The notes below the pieces were generated by a model that saw only the letters and a program-made list of their open reading frames with translations, was not told where the DNA came from and searched no databases. Below are positions 53,537 through 62,592 of a stretch of DNA of 64,000 nucleotides, piece after piece. Each line of letters begins with the position of its first letter. Positions within the stretch are counted from its first letter, which is position 1. This DNA is from DTYU01 sp040756575 (lineage in GTDB: Bacteria > Bacillota > Desulfotomaculia > Desulfotomaculales > Ammonificaceae). The stretch spans positions 46,862 through 110,861 of the forward strand of contig JBFLYP010000007.1 in the NCBI GenBank assembly GCA_040756575.1. The letters are read 5' to 3'. Both the position numbers and the translations under genes were made by a program.

Positions 53537-53987
53537 GCAAATTCCTTTCAATATAGAAGGTGTTTTCGGTACAGCAGGCATTAATCCTTTTCGCCGGACC
53601 TCTGCGACTTCCTTTCTGTCTAAGGTAGCCGGTGCCTAACCGTAAAGAGTCTTTCATAAGGCGCTACACCGCCTTCAGCAGGTTTGCGAAAAGTCGGAAT
53701 AACCCCTTTTCCGGCCCTAACGCGGCAGCAGGATGACGAGGATCAGGCCTGTAACGGAAAAGAACAGAATCCAGCCGGGAGGCGTCGGGCAAGGCCCCCG
53801 CCGGTGCCCCGCGCAACGGTGCCACCTGTTCCTGCATGACAAGGTGGCACTGCAGTGGGTCCATGATCATGTTGATCGCAGCAGCGGAAGAATTCGAGTC
53901 GGTTACCGCCTGGACATGTAGCTTTTTATCGAATATTGGTGTCAATGCATTTGGCATGCATTCTTAATAGACATCTACTGGACCCGC
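53537..53987. other. Intergenic stretch upstream of hyuA with a doubtful ORF
   Basis: A 97-residue minus-strand frame (53664-53957, MPNALTPIFDKKLHVQAVTD...) has no ribosome site and no recognised family. A frame of similar size overlaps it on the other strand. A small hairpin AAGGCG/CGCCTT lies at about 53659-53675. I do not call a gene; this region probably carries the hyuA promoter and decayed sequence. Confidence 0.3.
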
Positions 53988-55424
53988 CTATAAGACATTA
54001 TTAGTGGGTTTGCCGCGTACCAGAGAAGTAACCATCCCCACACAAGCCACAAAGGCACCGACGAGGAGCGTATCGTGAAGCGCACCGGTAAAAGCAACAC
54101 TTGGGATCACAGCTTTGTCCATACCCGCCGCGGCCGCGGCCGCAAAACTTTGGGGCAGCCGGTGGTTGAAAACCGCACCGGCCAATGCTACACCCATCAC
54201 CATTCCCGCGTTCCGGGCGGTTGCCAGTATCCCGCCCGCAATCCCGAGGTGAGTGCGGGGCACGCTGCCCATCAGGGCGCTGCTGTTCGGGGATTGGAAG
54301 ATGCCGTTCCCGAGTCCCAGGAGAACAAGCGGGAAAACTATCTGGGAAACCCCGCTTTGCGGGGTCAAGCGGCTCAGGAGTACCAATGATAGCGCAGACA
54401 CAGCCATACCCAAGGAACTCAAACCCCTCGAGCCGATTCGGTCGGAGAGTGTGCCGCTTAAAGGACTGACAAAAAGAATTACCAGGGGAAAAGCCGAAAG
54501 GAACATCCCGGCCCGGGCCGCGTCCAACCGGAGCACGTCTTTAAAGTAAAAGGGCAGCAGGAAGACAACCATGTACTGCACCACGAAGTTCATTACCGCG
54601 CTGGCGGCAGCAGCCGAAAACAAGCGGTTCTTGAATAAGCGGAGGTCTATCATGGGCGTTGCGTAGGTGAGCTCGCGCCATACAAAAAGCGAAAAGAAAG
54701 CAGCGGCGATGGCTAAAAGACCGAGTGAGGCGTCGGAACCCCACCCCCATTCTTCACCGTGACTTAAAACAAGCAACAGCGACCCGAGGGCGAAAAATAC
54801 GGTAATGGCACCGGGCAGGTCGAAATCCTGCTTTGTTCGGGCCTGCGGCGCAAGCATCAGATACGACCAAACTATTACCAAGGTACATAAGGGTACATTA
54901 ATAAAAAAAAGCATTCGCCAATCGGTATACTTAAGCAGCAGGCCGCCAACGGTAGGCCCAAAACCAAGAGCGGAAGCAACAAATACCCCGAGAAAACCAA
55001 GTGCCTTACCGCGTTCCTGGGACGGAAAGGCGGCCGTTATCATCGCGGGGCCGACGGCCATAACCATTGCGGCACCGATGCCCTGGATAATCCGAAATCC
55101 TATTAAGAAATATATGGAAGGAGCCAACCCGCACAGGACGGAGCTGGCGGTAAAAAAGAAGGTGCCTATAAGATAGATTTTCTTGAAGCCATGCATATCT
55201 CCCAGACGGCCAAAAGTGAGCAGAAGCGTGGAGATAGCCAGCAGGAACGCCATGAGCACCCATTCAACTACCGCCATCCGCGCGTTAAAGCACGCACCGA
55301 TGAACGGTACGGCGATGTTCATCATGCTGGCATTGAGTGCCATAACGAAAGTACCGACGCCCACAACGCCAAGGATGTGCCATTTACTTTGGTCAGCGAT
55401 AGACACTTCACTCTTTATAACCAA
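53988..55424 (-). CDS. MFS drug transporter, DHA2 (14-helix) family
   Basis: This protein of about 478 residues has roughly 14 hydrophobic helices. It has the motif after helix 2 (LLTFGRLGDMHGFKKIYLIG), the antiporter motif (GFLGVFVASALGFGPTVGGLLL), NASMMNIAVPFI at helix 1 and LSGTLSDRIGSRGL between later helices. It resembles EmrB/QacA proton-coupled exporters; the substrate is unknown. GGGAGGG lies about 4 bases before a TTG at 55424. The upstream 33 residues in the open frame (CDLLGMSVYCKSGRG...) look untranslated. Confidence 0.88.
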   Translation of the reverse strand: MVIKSEVSIADQSKWHILGVVGVGTFVMALNASMMNIAVPFIGACFNARMAVVEWVLMAFLLAISTLLLTFGRLGDMHGFKKIYLIGTFFFTASSVLCGLAPSIYFLIGFRIIQGIGAAMVMAVGPAMITAAFPSQERGKALGFLGVFVASALGFGPTVGGLLLKYTDWRMLFFINVPLCTLVIVWSYLMLAPQARTKQDFDLPGAITVFFALGSLLLVLSHGEEWGWGSDASLGLLAIAAAFFSLFVWRELTYATPMIDLRLFKNRLFSAAAASAVMNFVVQYMVVFLLPFYFKDVLRLDAARAGMFLSAFPLVILFVSPLSGTLSDRIGSRGLSSLGMAVSALSLVLLSRLTPQSGVSQIVFPLVLLGLGNGIFQSPNSSALMGSVPRTHLGIAGGILATARNAGMVMGVALAGAVFNHRLPQSFAAAAAAGMDKAVIPSVAFTGALHDTLLVGAFVACVGMVTSLVRGKPTNNVL

Positions 55425-55658
55425 ACTCCCTCCCGTGCCCCGGGGCTGTTGAGGCTCGCCCGTGCAGTCAATGACTCCCCGCCCTGATTTACAGTAAACA
55501 GACATGCCCAAAAGATCACACAAGCGGTCTCGACTCGTTGCCGCAGCAAGTTTTCACCGTTTCCACGGGCCGTATTTCCTCAAACACCTTTGCATCATAC
55601 GGTTTTTCTATGCTACAGGTGCAAATCCTCTCGGAAATAGTCAATTATCCGAATCGAT

Positions 55659-55692
55659 GTCCAGAACTCTAACGCGTCCAGAACTCTACCGC
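55659..55692 (+). repeat. 17-bp tandem duplication
   Basis: GTCCAGAACTCTAACGC (55659-55675) is followed directly by GTCCAGAACTCTACCGC (55676-55692), with one mismatch. It lies in the gap between the MFS and treT genes. Confidence 0.85.
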
Positions 55693-55734
55693 TTCCAAAC
55701 TCCCGAATCCAAGCGTTTAAAAGCGGCAGTCATA

Positions 55735-55764
55735 AAAACGGGGCTCCCCGGGCCGGAAGCCCCT
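55735..55764 (-). terminator. Intrinsic terminator after treT
   Basis: On the minus strand GGGGCT (55764-55759) pairs with AGCCCC (55746-55741) with an inner GC-rich loop, followed by GTTTTT. It lies about 20 bases past the treT stop at 55784. Confidence 0.7.
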
Positions 55765-55783
55765 GTTCGCTTACGGGAAACCG

Positions 55784-57004
55784 TTAGAGGTAAACCACGT
55801 CGCCTTCATGGTACAGGGAAAGAAACAGCAGCAGGTAGTCGCGAATGTGCCTGGTGATGAGAAAGTTGTTCTTGACATGTTCCCTGCCGTTTAGGCCGAG
55901 TTGCTGCGCATACTTCGGCTCCTGGAGCAGTTGCTTCAGGTAGTGAGCCGTCCCCTCGATTGAGTAAGTAAGGATACCGGAATACTTGTGTTTTATCTGG
56001 AGCGGAATACCGCCAACCGCCGATGCGATAACCGGCTTCGCCTTCCAAAGCGCTTCCGAAACGGTCAGGCCGAATCCCTCTTTCAAGGACTTTTGAAGAA
56101 CAACCGTGGATGCTCTCTGTAGCGCGTTTATCTCTATGTCACTCGCGGGCGGCAGGAAGATGATGTGAATATCCGGATCGCCGATTGCGCTGCACTTTAC
56201 CTCTTCAAGAACCTTGATGCCCTCGGGGTCATCGGTGGCGCCTCCGCCGGCAAGTACGAGCTGGCAGTCGACGTGCTTTTTTACCTTCTTGTAAACCTCC
56301 ACCACGCCGCCCGGGTCCTTCAAACGGTCGAAACGGGAGATTTGAGTGACAATGGGTCTACTCCTGTCTATTCCCAGCCTTTCAAGCACCTCGTTAACCG
56401 TTTCCTGCGGTAATTCTTTATTTTTGTCACTCAAAGGGTCTATTGAAGGCGATATCAGAACCTGGGGGATACGGACATCCCTCGCAAACGCGGGTGCCGA
56501 AAAAACCGCGCTGTCATACCGGTTGATGTAAGACTCTAAAAACTTCATAACCGGGGGCAAGGGGTTCGTGAAGTCTACGTGGCCCCTCCAGATCCATTTT
56601 CCGCCGACCTGCTCTTTCCTTTCCACCAGGGCGATCGGCTGTGGGTCGTGAATAAAAACGATGTCCCCGCTAAAATTTATTTCCTCCGCGTTACCCCGGT
56701 TTACTCCCAAGAAGTAATCCCAGTCCTCGGAGGTTAAAACAACATTCGCACCGTGCAGCGCGTTATGAATTTTCTTAGTAATGTTGAAGAACTTGTCATT
56801 CCCTTTGATGACATCCCACTTTGCGTCTATACCCAATTCCCTTAGTAGCGGGATCATCCTTGTAAGTATTTCCGCCACACCGCCGCCGACGGAGGTCGAG
56901 TTGATGTTCTGAACGGTTTTCCCTGCGAGCCGCTGTGAAAGCAAATACAGCTCGCTAATCACACTCGGGCCGACAATCGGCGCGTAATCATTAATTCCCG
57001 GCAT
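55784..57004 (-). CDS. treT: Trehalose synthase TreT (GT4)
   Basis: This 406-residue GT-B enzyme is of the TreT/trehalose phosphorylase-like branch of GT4. It carries VQNINSTSVGGGVAEILTRMIPLLRELGI (N-terminal binding loop), VFIHDPQPIALVE, WRGHVDFTNP, VTQISRFDRLKDPGGVVEVY, SLKEGFGLTVSEALWKAKPVIASAVGGIPLQI (the E-x7-E motif). TreT joins a nucleotide-diphosphate glucose and glucose to trehalose, a compatible solute. The ATG at 57004 overlaps the upstream DUF5752 gene by 14 bases, so both are translated together. Confidence 0.88.
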   Translation of the reverse strand: MPGINDYAPIVGPSVISELYLLSQRLAGKTVQNINSTSVGGGVAEILTRMIPLLRELGIDAKWDVIKGNDKFFNITKKIHNALHGANVVLTSEDWDYFLGVNRGNAEEINFSGDIVFIHDPQPIALVERKEQVGGKWIWRGHVDFTNPLPPVMKFLESYINRYDSAVFSAPAFARDVRIPQVLISPSIDPLSDKNKELPQETVNEVLERLGIDRSRPIVTQISRFDRLKDPGGVVEVYKKVKKHVDCQLVLAGGGATDDPEGIKVLEEVKCSAIGDPDIHIIFLPPASDIEINALQRASTVVLQKSLKEGFGLTVSEALWKAKPVIASAVGGIPLQIKHKYSGILTYSIEGTAHYLKQLLQEPKYAQQLGLNGREHVKNNFLITRHIRDYLLLFLSLYHEGDVVYL

Positions 57005-57647
57005 GTTCTCTCACCATATTGATTATTTTTTCCCGGAGACCTTCAAGCGTTATCGTATACGGGTCTAACCGCGACATATCTTCCGCAAGCTTATCTTTGC
57101 CTTGGAGCCTAAACCAGGCTGCAAAGTCGTTCTCGTCCTTTTCGAGCCGCAACCTGGCTTCAAAAATATGAAAATAAAGCGAGTTAATGCTTATCTGCCG
57201 CAGAATCTCGGCAAATTCTTTCAGGTTGCGGGCGGAGTAGGGCATGGGTAGGATGAAGGTCTTGCAGGCCGAAAAGTAAAATTCCTGGCCGGGAGGGCAG
57301 TCTACTGTGTATTTATTTTCCGAAAGCCAGTCCTCCAAGATCTCAACAAACCTGGATCTCAACGCCTCCATGCTGTGAAACTCGGCTGTGTCGACGCTTG
57401 CGAAGAGCTCACCGAGCTCTTTCATGTTCAGGATGTTTGTAAGCCAATAAGCAAAATCGTTCGGCGGTTCCGGAGAAAGATAGTGATGCTGCTGCAAAAA
57501 CCTGTGTGTGTGATAATAGATCGAAGAAAGCGGCACCGTCTTTATCTTGTCCAACAATTCGCGGGGATTTCTTGCCTTAACCCCCAGCAGCGTGACGAGA
57601 TGGTACTGAGTGTAAAAGCGAAACGGACCGTTTTTCAAGCCAAACAC
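56991..57647 (-). CDS. DUF5752 family protein
   Basis: This 218-residue soluble helical protein carries FRFYTQYHLVTLLGVKARNPRELLDKIKTVPLSSIYYHTHRFLQ, PNDFAYWLTNILNMKELGE and INSLYFHIFEARLRL. The pattern has two similar helical halves (SIYYHTHRF and SLYFHIFEA). Genes of this type commonly accompany trehalose-forming glycosyltransferases, as here where it overlaps treT. I assign DUF5752 by memory of this pattern. A regulatory or carrier role for TreT is inference. It starts at an ATG-like codon at 57647 without a strong ribosome site. Confidence 0.65.
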   Translation of the reverse strand: MFGLKNGPFRFYTQYHLVTLLGVKARNPRELLDKIKTVPLSSIYYHTHRFLQQHHYLSPEPPNDFAYWLTNILNMKELGELFASVDTAEFHSMEALRSRFVEILEDWLSENKYTVDCPPGQEFYFSACKTFILPMPYSARNLKEFAEILRQISINSLYFHIFEARLRLEKDENDFAAWFRLQGKDKLAEDMSRLDPYTITLEGLREKIINMVREHAGN

Positions 57648-57852
57648 CCCGACAGTTTAGTTTTACCCATCCATAGCCGTCCCAGCATTGCGCGCTCTTC
57701 AAGTTTAAGAGACGGATTTAGCGGCCAAACCCGCCTTAGTTTTTGCAGACAACTGTTTTAATAGTTATTTTCGTCAACACCCAGGCAGGTATTGGGCGCC
57801 GGTTCTTTAGAATATTCATAAAACATCTCGCTTTACCATTTGAAAAAGCAGG

Positions 57853-58446
57853 TTACTTCTCTTTTCGTTTTAGTTTGCGCAGGTGGTAAAAACTCCTCCG
57901 GTTCCGCGTTTTAACCGCTGGGAAAACACCCTCGATTGCCGAACGGACCTCTTCTATCGAATAAAACGCCTTCGGATTATACTCCTTGATGAGTTTAATG
58001 ACATTTTGCAGGTCTTTACGCTTGATGATAGTAAAGACGATCTTAACGTCTCCTGTGGTACCTTCCGCATTAATGATCGTAACACCGTACCCGGCGTGTT
58101 TAAGGCGCTCGACCAGGTCGCGGGCACCTCGAATCGTAAAGATGCGTACCGCCAGGGTTCCCATCGCTAACTTTTCTTCTAAAAAAATGCCCACAAAGTT
58201 ACCCATGGCGAAGCCGCCGGCGTAGGCAATGTAGTAAGCAAAATTTGTAAGGTTTTGTATTATCTGAGTTATCGCCAGCAACCAGATTAATACTTCGAAA
58301 AACCCTAAAAACGGAGCAAGGTACTTATATCCCCTGGAAACATAAATGATGCGTAGTGTGCCGATGCTTACGTCAAGGATACGCGCAGTAAAAATCAACA
58401 GCGGCAGGACAATCCAAGTAAATATGTCCGATCGAAAGAAATCCAT
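57853..58446 (-). CDS. DUF2179 (UPF0316) membrane protein
   Basis: This 197-residue protein has three N-terminal membrane helices (IFTWIVLPLLIFTARILDVSIGTLRIIYVSRG, FLGFFEVLIWLLAITQII, AYYIAYAGGFAMGNFVGIFLEEKLAMG). A C-terminal DUF2179 domain follows (VRIFTIRGARDLVERLKHAGYGVTIINAEGTTGDVKIVFTIIKRKDLQNVI and FYSIEEVRSA). The cytoplasmic domain in related proteins binds small ligands or nucleotides. No partner gene is adjacent. Confidence 0.9.
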   Translation of the reverse strand: MDFFRSDIFTWIVLPLLIFTARILDVSIGTLRIIYVSRGYKYLAPFLGFFEVLIWLLAITQIIQNLTNFAYYIAYAGGFAMGNFVGIFLEEKLAMGTLAVRIFTIRGARDLVERLKHAGYGVTIINAEGTTGDVKIVFTIIKRKDLQNVIKLIKEYNPKAFYSIEEVRSAIEGVFPAVKTRNRRSFYHLRKLKRKEK

Positions 58447-58976
58447 GCCAAATGCCAGCGATTGGATGCACCCGTCGCAGGTCTCAGACGGGCGCTGTTC
58501 AGCAGTCCCCCCTCACAAAGTATATCCTTATCACTATTTGATGTGTGTGTCAAGGGGATAATCATGATTTGCTGTAACGCGAGAATATTAATGAAAACCT
58601 TGGTATCCTTTAAGGCTCACTCCCTGAATCAGGAAATTTGCCGGCAGTACATTCCAAACCATAAAGTTAGCGGGGAAGCTAAACCTGCCCACATTCGCAA
58701 AAGAACACGTTAGACAGGAGTTGACCGCTTTCAGCAATTTTACGATGACGTATATAATTGTCCCGTCACTATGCCACCGGGATAACCAGCCCTTCGATCC
58801 CGCTCCGGAGGTAAAAGCCATCCTGAAACAGTAGGGTTAGAGCACGTAATTGTTGGTACCTGTGACCCGTACAACGGTGCGATAAAGTTAAGTATATAAC
58901 ACCGCCTCCACCGAATAACAAAGTCCTCCGAATGGACGGCTTTTTGATCTGACAGGGCTTTGTGGCAAATAATACC
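58447..58976. other. Gene-free stretch before the decayed PASTA gene
   Basis: No frame with a ribosome site or family resemblance is seen on either strand. It is relatively AT-rich and looks like decayed DNA. It ends at the promoter-like element at 58977. Confidence 0.4.
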
Positions 58977-59005
58977 TTGACAGTCATAATTGTTGACTGT
59001 AAACT
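58977..59005 (+). promoter_or_regulatory. Sigma-A-type promoter with a palindromic operator-like spacer
   Basis: TTGACA (58977-58982), 17 bases, TAAACT (59000-59005). A perfect inverted repeat ACAGTCA/TGACTGT with a 7-base centre overlaps the -35 box and spacer, as expected for a repressor site. It lies about 70 bases upstream of the decayed PASTA-domain gene. Confidence 0.6.
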
Positions 59006-59077
59006 ACGGCCAATAGCAGAATAAACAGAAAAGGAAATGTTAACCGACACGAACGGCAAAAGTAGGAAGTGCAAGGA

Positions 59078-59788
59078 ATGAATGGACCTCAATTCGACCT
59101 AATCGGAGTGGCACGCGCATTTCTGATTAGCCTTGGGGCAGGCCTGATCGTGCGTGCCAGCAATCCGCATCGTGGAGCATCGGAAGCGAGACGTCACCTT
59201 GGCTATAGCCGGCGGGGTATTGGTTCTGACGGCCGTCATCACTACTTTTGTGGCCATCGCTTGTCACGGTTCCACAGCTCGACGGCTTAAGCCGAGCGGA
59301 GGCTGAAAACCTGCTGACCAAAATTGGCCTAATTCCGGAACCCGAAACCGCAGTATGCGGGTGGCGTCGAGGCTGGCCGAGTAGTACCGAACTCACAGAA
59401 TCCGAAGCCAGGCCTAAAGGTGCGACCTGAAGAGTTTGTGTCTTTCGCTGTCGCTGAACCGCCTACGGAGCCGCCGCCCCAACCTGGCACGACGGTCCCA
59501 TCACAGGCGTTGACTGTTGCGCTCTTCGAGCCCAAAGAAGGTGGATCAGTCCTATATACTAGAACCGCCGATGGCATTTACAGGTTTTCCGTCAGGGGTA
59601 TGTCAACCGGTCTCGACACCGGGGCATTCAGCTTGCTCCTCTGGGTAAAATCCGTGAATCCACCCCCGGATGTGCCCGGCTGGTATCTCCAGCGGCCCCC
59701 TGTAAACGGCATCCAGGCCATCGAGGCCGATGACTGCATCTTTCCTGGACAAACTTTTCGACAAAATACCCGATTTTTTCTTTCATGA
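59078..59788 (+). pseudogene. Frameshifted PASTA-domain membrane protein gene
   Basis: An ATG at 59078 follows AGGAAG. The readable protein jumps frames three times. NGPQFDLIGVARAFLISLGAGLIV is in the first frame. VPAIRIVEHRKRDVTLAIAGGVLVLTAVITT, a membrane helix, is in the next from 59154. VTVPQLDGLSRAEAENLLTKIGLIPEPE is in a third from about 59263. QYAGGVEAGRVVPNSQNPKPG with the rest of the protein is in the fourth reading, from about 59351. The last two pieces join to make one PASTA domain (GLSRAEAENLLTKIGL...NPKPGLKVRPEEFV). A C-terminal segment (RFSVRGMSTGLDT...WYLQRPPVNGIQ) ends at 59788. PASTA domains bind peptidoglycan. Repeated sequencing error is the alternative. Confidence 0.75.
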
Positions 59789-60036
59789 ATCCCATCCAAA
59801 CATGTACGTTTTAGGTAGCTTATGTATGGATAGAATTCGTAATGCACTGTACATTACATACTAAAGGAAAGAGCCTCCCTGCTATCTTCCGGTTCAATAC
59901 TTGGTTCACTTTACAACTCTTTCAGCACTATTCCCCCCCCAGCATCCTCGCCCAAACCGGATCACCCCCTGCTAACCCACGTTGTACACCAGCCGCACTT
60001 TGGTCTTTGCTGTAGCAGCGTTGACGTTTTATAAAA

Positions 60037-60348
60037 GGCGGTCAACGCTTTCAACAAACTGCCGGAATCGGCGCAAAGGGCTATCGCCATCAGTGGTGCT
60101 CTGATGGGTCTTTACCTTACTGGGAGGCGGGACGATTATGTTTATCGACTCCAAAGCATTACGAGCCTTGTAGCTTCGGCGCGGCCGCCGAGGGAGCGGC
60201 TACGATAATGGGAGGGCAGGGTGCCGCTTTTACTACAGTGCTGGGGCCGGTCGGGCTTGTCGTGGCAGGGCTTGCCGCGGCTCCCATGCTGTGCAATCAC
60301 AGTGTCACCCCGTTAAACCGTATCAAAAATCCTTCTCTGCCCAAGTAG
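60037..60348 (+). pseudogene. Fragment resembling a phage tail tape-measure protein
   Basis: Two frames carry separated pieces. KAVNAFNKLPESAQRAIAISGALMG is in one (about 60037-60111). FGAAAEGAATIMGGQ followed by TTVLGPVGLVVAGLAAAP (about 60176-60285) is in the next. The NKLPESAQRAI segment followed by a GPVGLVVAGLAAA hydrophobic block is typical of the membrane part of tape-measure proteins. It has no start, is short and interrupted, and so is called a remnant. It is 190 bases from tRNA-Leu, a frequent integration site. The intervening stretch 59789-60036 shows nothing else. Confidence 0.45.
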
Positions 60349-60539
60349 CATTAGCAGCGAACTTAGCATGTCCGATTATGAGATACTTTCCTGTGGTCTT
60401 GCAGGTGAGTCTTGAGTTGCTCGTCATGTGTTGTGTATATTGTCGGTGAAAACCTCTTCCAAAGAGCTACATTAGCAAACTCCAGATTCATTAGCAAAAA
60501 TAAGACCCAAGGAATTTCCCTGGGCATTAGACCCGTCTT

Positions 60540-60626
60540 TGGTGCGGCAGAGAGGATTTGAACCTCCACGGGAGTAATTCCCACTAGATCCTGAGTCTAG
60601 CGCGTCTGCCTTTCCGCCACTGCCGC
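60540..60626 (-). tRNA. tRNA-Leu (anticodon CAG)
   Basis: Read on the minus strand it folds as a class II tRNA: acceptor GCGGCAG/CTGCCGC, anticodon stem CTAGA/TCTAG with loop CTCAGGA (anticodon CAG), a long variable arm, a TTCAAAT T-loop, and encoded ACCA at the 3' end. Length 87 with CCA. It lies between the decayed region and khtU. Confidence 0.95.
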
Positions 60627-60749
60627 GTCTCTTCTATTATAGCCCCACAGCGCCCTATTGACAAGAGGGCAACGGGACCATCACCGCCGGGCTAAACCCT
60701 GTTCCAGCACTTCGGCCGCCGAAAATCAAGCAGAACCACGGTCCATCAA

Positions 60750-61970
60750 TCAACCGGATAGAGAGCCGGCCTTTTTCCGGGGGAAAAACCGTCCTATCTT
60801 CTCCAGTTCACCGTGGATCCAGCGCGTCCTCCTGGCCAGTACCGGGTTCACAAAGGCCAGCATGAGGACGTAAAGTGCAGCCAGCGGCGGCATAATCTTA
60901 GCCGCCGCAGACGTCCCCGCAAGCCCCGCGGCGATGATGGCAAACTCACCTCGGGCGATAATGGTGCACGCAACGTTGACCGGCGCCCGCCCGCGGTAAC
61001 TGCATGTCCAGGCACTGAGCCAGCCGGCGATAAAATTACCTACAACCGTTGCCAGTGCCGCCACAAGCGCCAGTGAGGCCACCGGAGCAAACTGCCGGTA
61101 GTCAACATGCATACCGAACGAAAAGAAAAAAACCGCGCCGAAGAGATCGCGCAGCGGTGTTACCAGCTGGATCAGGCGCTTCGCGTGCGAGGTCTCGGCC
61201 AGAACCAGTCCTAAAAGCAAAGCCCCGACAGCTTCGGTAACACCCACCTCCTCTGCAAACCAGGCCATGGCGAGAAGCAGGGTAAAAATCACCATGATCA
61301 GCGGCTCGCCGCTGCGGAAATTCAAACACCGGTCCAGAAAGGGCCCGATGAAGCGGCCCAGGTAAAGGATCCCGACTATAAAGGCCAGGGTGGCCAGTCC
61401 GGCCACCAGACCGGCGGCCGCCGATGTTCCCTGTGTCATGAAGTATCCCGAAAGAATGGAAAGGTAGACGGCGATGAAAGCATCTTCAAAGACCATGATG
61501 CCGAGAATCAACTCGGTCTCGGGGTTCGCGGTCCGCTTCAGTTCCACCAGCAGCTTGGTGATGATCGCACTGCTGGAAACGGTCGTGATGCCCGCCACCA
61601 CAAGTGTCTCGGGCCACGACCGGAAGAACAACCAGCCCAGGGCAAGACCCCGGACGAAATTCAGGGACACATAGATGCTCCCGCCCTTCAGAATCGTGGT
61701 CCCACGCTGAATGACCTTGCTTGCCGAAAATTCCAGGCCAAGATAAAACAACAGCAAAAGAATGCCCAACTGACCAAGGACCGCAACCGATTCCGTTTCC
61801 TTCACAAGGCGGAAATCAAAGAACGTGCCGTGCGGTGCGTGGGGGCCGAAGAGGACGCCGAGAAAGATCAAAAGGGGAATAGAGCAAAAGCGAAACCTGT
61901 ACGCAACGAGGATGGCCGCGCTAATGATGGCGAAGACCAGTACAAAATTAAGCAGCAAACCGTTGGCCAC
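60750..61970 (-). CDS. khtU: KhtU-type CPA2 K+/H+ antiporter
   Basis: This 406-residue integral membrane protein of the CPA2 (KefB/NapA-like) family has about 12 helices. It carries IPLLIFLGVLFGPHAPHG, GILLLLFYLGLEFSASKV, TTVSSSAIITKLL, GIMVFEDAFIAVYLSILSG and IIARGEFAIIAAGLAG. These transporters exchange potassium for protons. The khtT regulator lies 2 bases upstream, matching Bacillus KhtTU, in which KhtT gates KhtU by pH and c-di-AMP. No RCK domain is fused. Confidence 0.88.
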   Translation of the reverse strand: MANGLLLNFVLVFAIISAAILVAYRFRFCSIPLLIFLGVLFGPHAPHGTFFDFRLVKETESVAVLGQLGILLLLFYLGLEFSASKVIQRGTTILKGGSIYVSLNFVRGLALGWLFFRSWPETLVVAGITTVSSSAIITKLLVELKRTANPETELILGIMVFEDAFIAVYLSILSGYFMTQGTSAAAGLVAGLATLAFIVGILYLGRFIGPFLDRCLNFRSGEPLIMVIFTLLLAMAWFAEEVGVTEAVGALLLGLVLAETSHAKRLIQLVTPLRDLFGAVFFFSFGMHVDYRQFAPVASLALVAALATVVGNFIAGWLSAWTCSYRGRAPVNVACTIIARGEFAIIAAGLAGTSAAAKIMPPLAALYVLMLAFVNPVLARRTRWIHGELEKIGRFFPRKKAGSLSG

Positions 61971-61972
61971 GT

Positions 61973-62482
61973 TTAACCTCCTTCGCCCGTCACCATCCTT
62001 TCGAATTTTTCCAGGGCGTCCCGCCGCCCGGCAACGATAATCGTTTGACCGGGAGTAAAAACGTATCCCGGACCGGGATTAATGGCTGCCGTCCGCTTTT
62101 TTCCTTTCTCCGTTTCCTCGATGACGGCCACTATCGTGATCCCGTACTTTTTCCGGACGGCAAGATCCCCGATCGATTTGCCCGCCACCTCGGCGTTCGG
62201 GCTAATTTTCAGCCACTCGATGTGCAGCTCCGCCACCGCCGCCTCTAACTTTTCCAGTACCTTGGGCTGGTAAAAGGCGCCGCCGATGATTGACCCGACC
62301 TGCCGGGCCTCCTGATCCGTAAACGTTACCGAGCACGCAGGTTCGTCCTCGTCAGCGCCGAAGAAAAACAGCTCGCGGTTGCCTTCGTCGTAAATCACGA
62401 TCCCAAACCGTTCTCCGCTATCGAGCCGCACCATGTATTTCTTACCGAGCCCTGGAAGCTCCGCCTCTTTAATCTCTGCCAC
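61973..62482 (-). CDS. khtT: KhtT-type regulatory subunit with RCK_C domain
   Basis: This protein of about 169 residues opens AEIKEAELPGLGKKYMVRLDSGERFGIVIYDEGNRELFFFG, matching KhtT N-terminal domains. A TrkA-C (RCK_C) domain follows (EWLKISPNAEVAGKSIGDLAVRKKYGITIVAVIE and PGYVFTPGQTIIVAGRRDALEKFERMV). It controls KhtU. The GTG at 62482 has GGGG about 7 bases upstream and gives the usual length; the frame opens at 62503. A TTGTTT-N18-TATGAT promoter is upstream. Confidence 0.88.
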   Translation of the reverse strand: MAEIKEAELPGLGKKYMVRLDSGERFGIVIYDEGNRELFFFGADEDEPACSVTFTDQEARQVGSIIGGAFYQPKVLEKLEAAVAELHIEWLKISPNAEVAGKSIGDLAVRKKYGITIVAVIEETEKGKKRTAAINPGPGYVFTPGQTIIVAGRRDALEKFERMVTGEGG

Positions 62483-62562
62483 CTTAACACCCCGCTGCTT
62501 CACGCAAACTTAAGCGGAAAGGGTCCTCAGTACTCTCGCAGTGCCCCAACTTCCACAGGCCT

Positions 62563-62592
62563 ATCATACCAAAGAAAGCAGTTGGTAAACAA
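62563..62592 (-). promoter_or_regulatory. Putative promoter of khtT-khtU
   Basis: On the minus strand TTGTTT (62592-62587) and TATGAT (62568-62563) are spaced by 18 bases, about 80 bases upstream of the khtT start. This is the only good sigma-A-like pair in this divergent gap. Confidence 0.45.

Noticed and set aside
53664..53957. 97-residue minus-strand ORF
   Set aside because: No ribosome site, no family resemblance and an equally long opposing frame, so it was left as non-coding.
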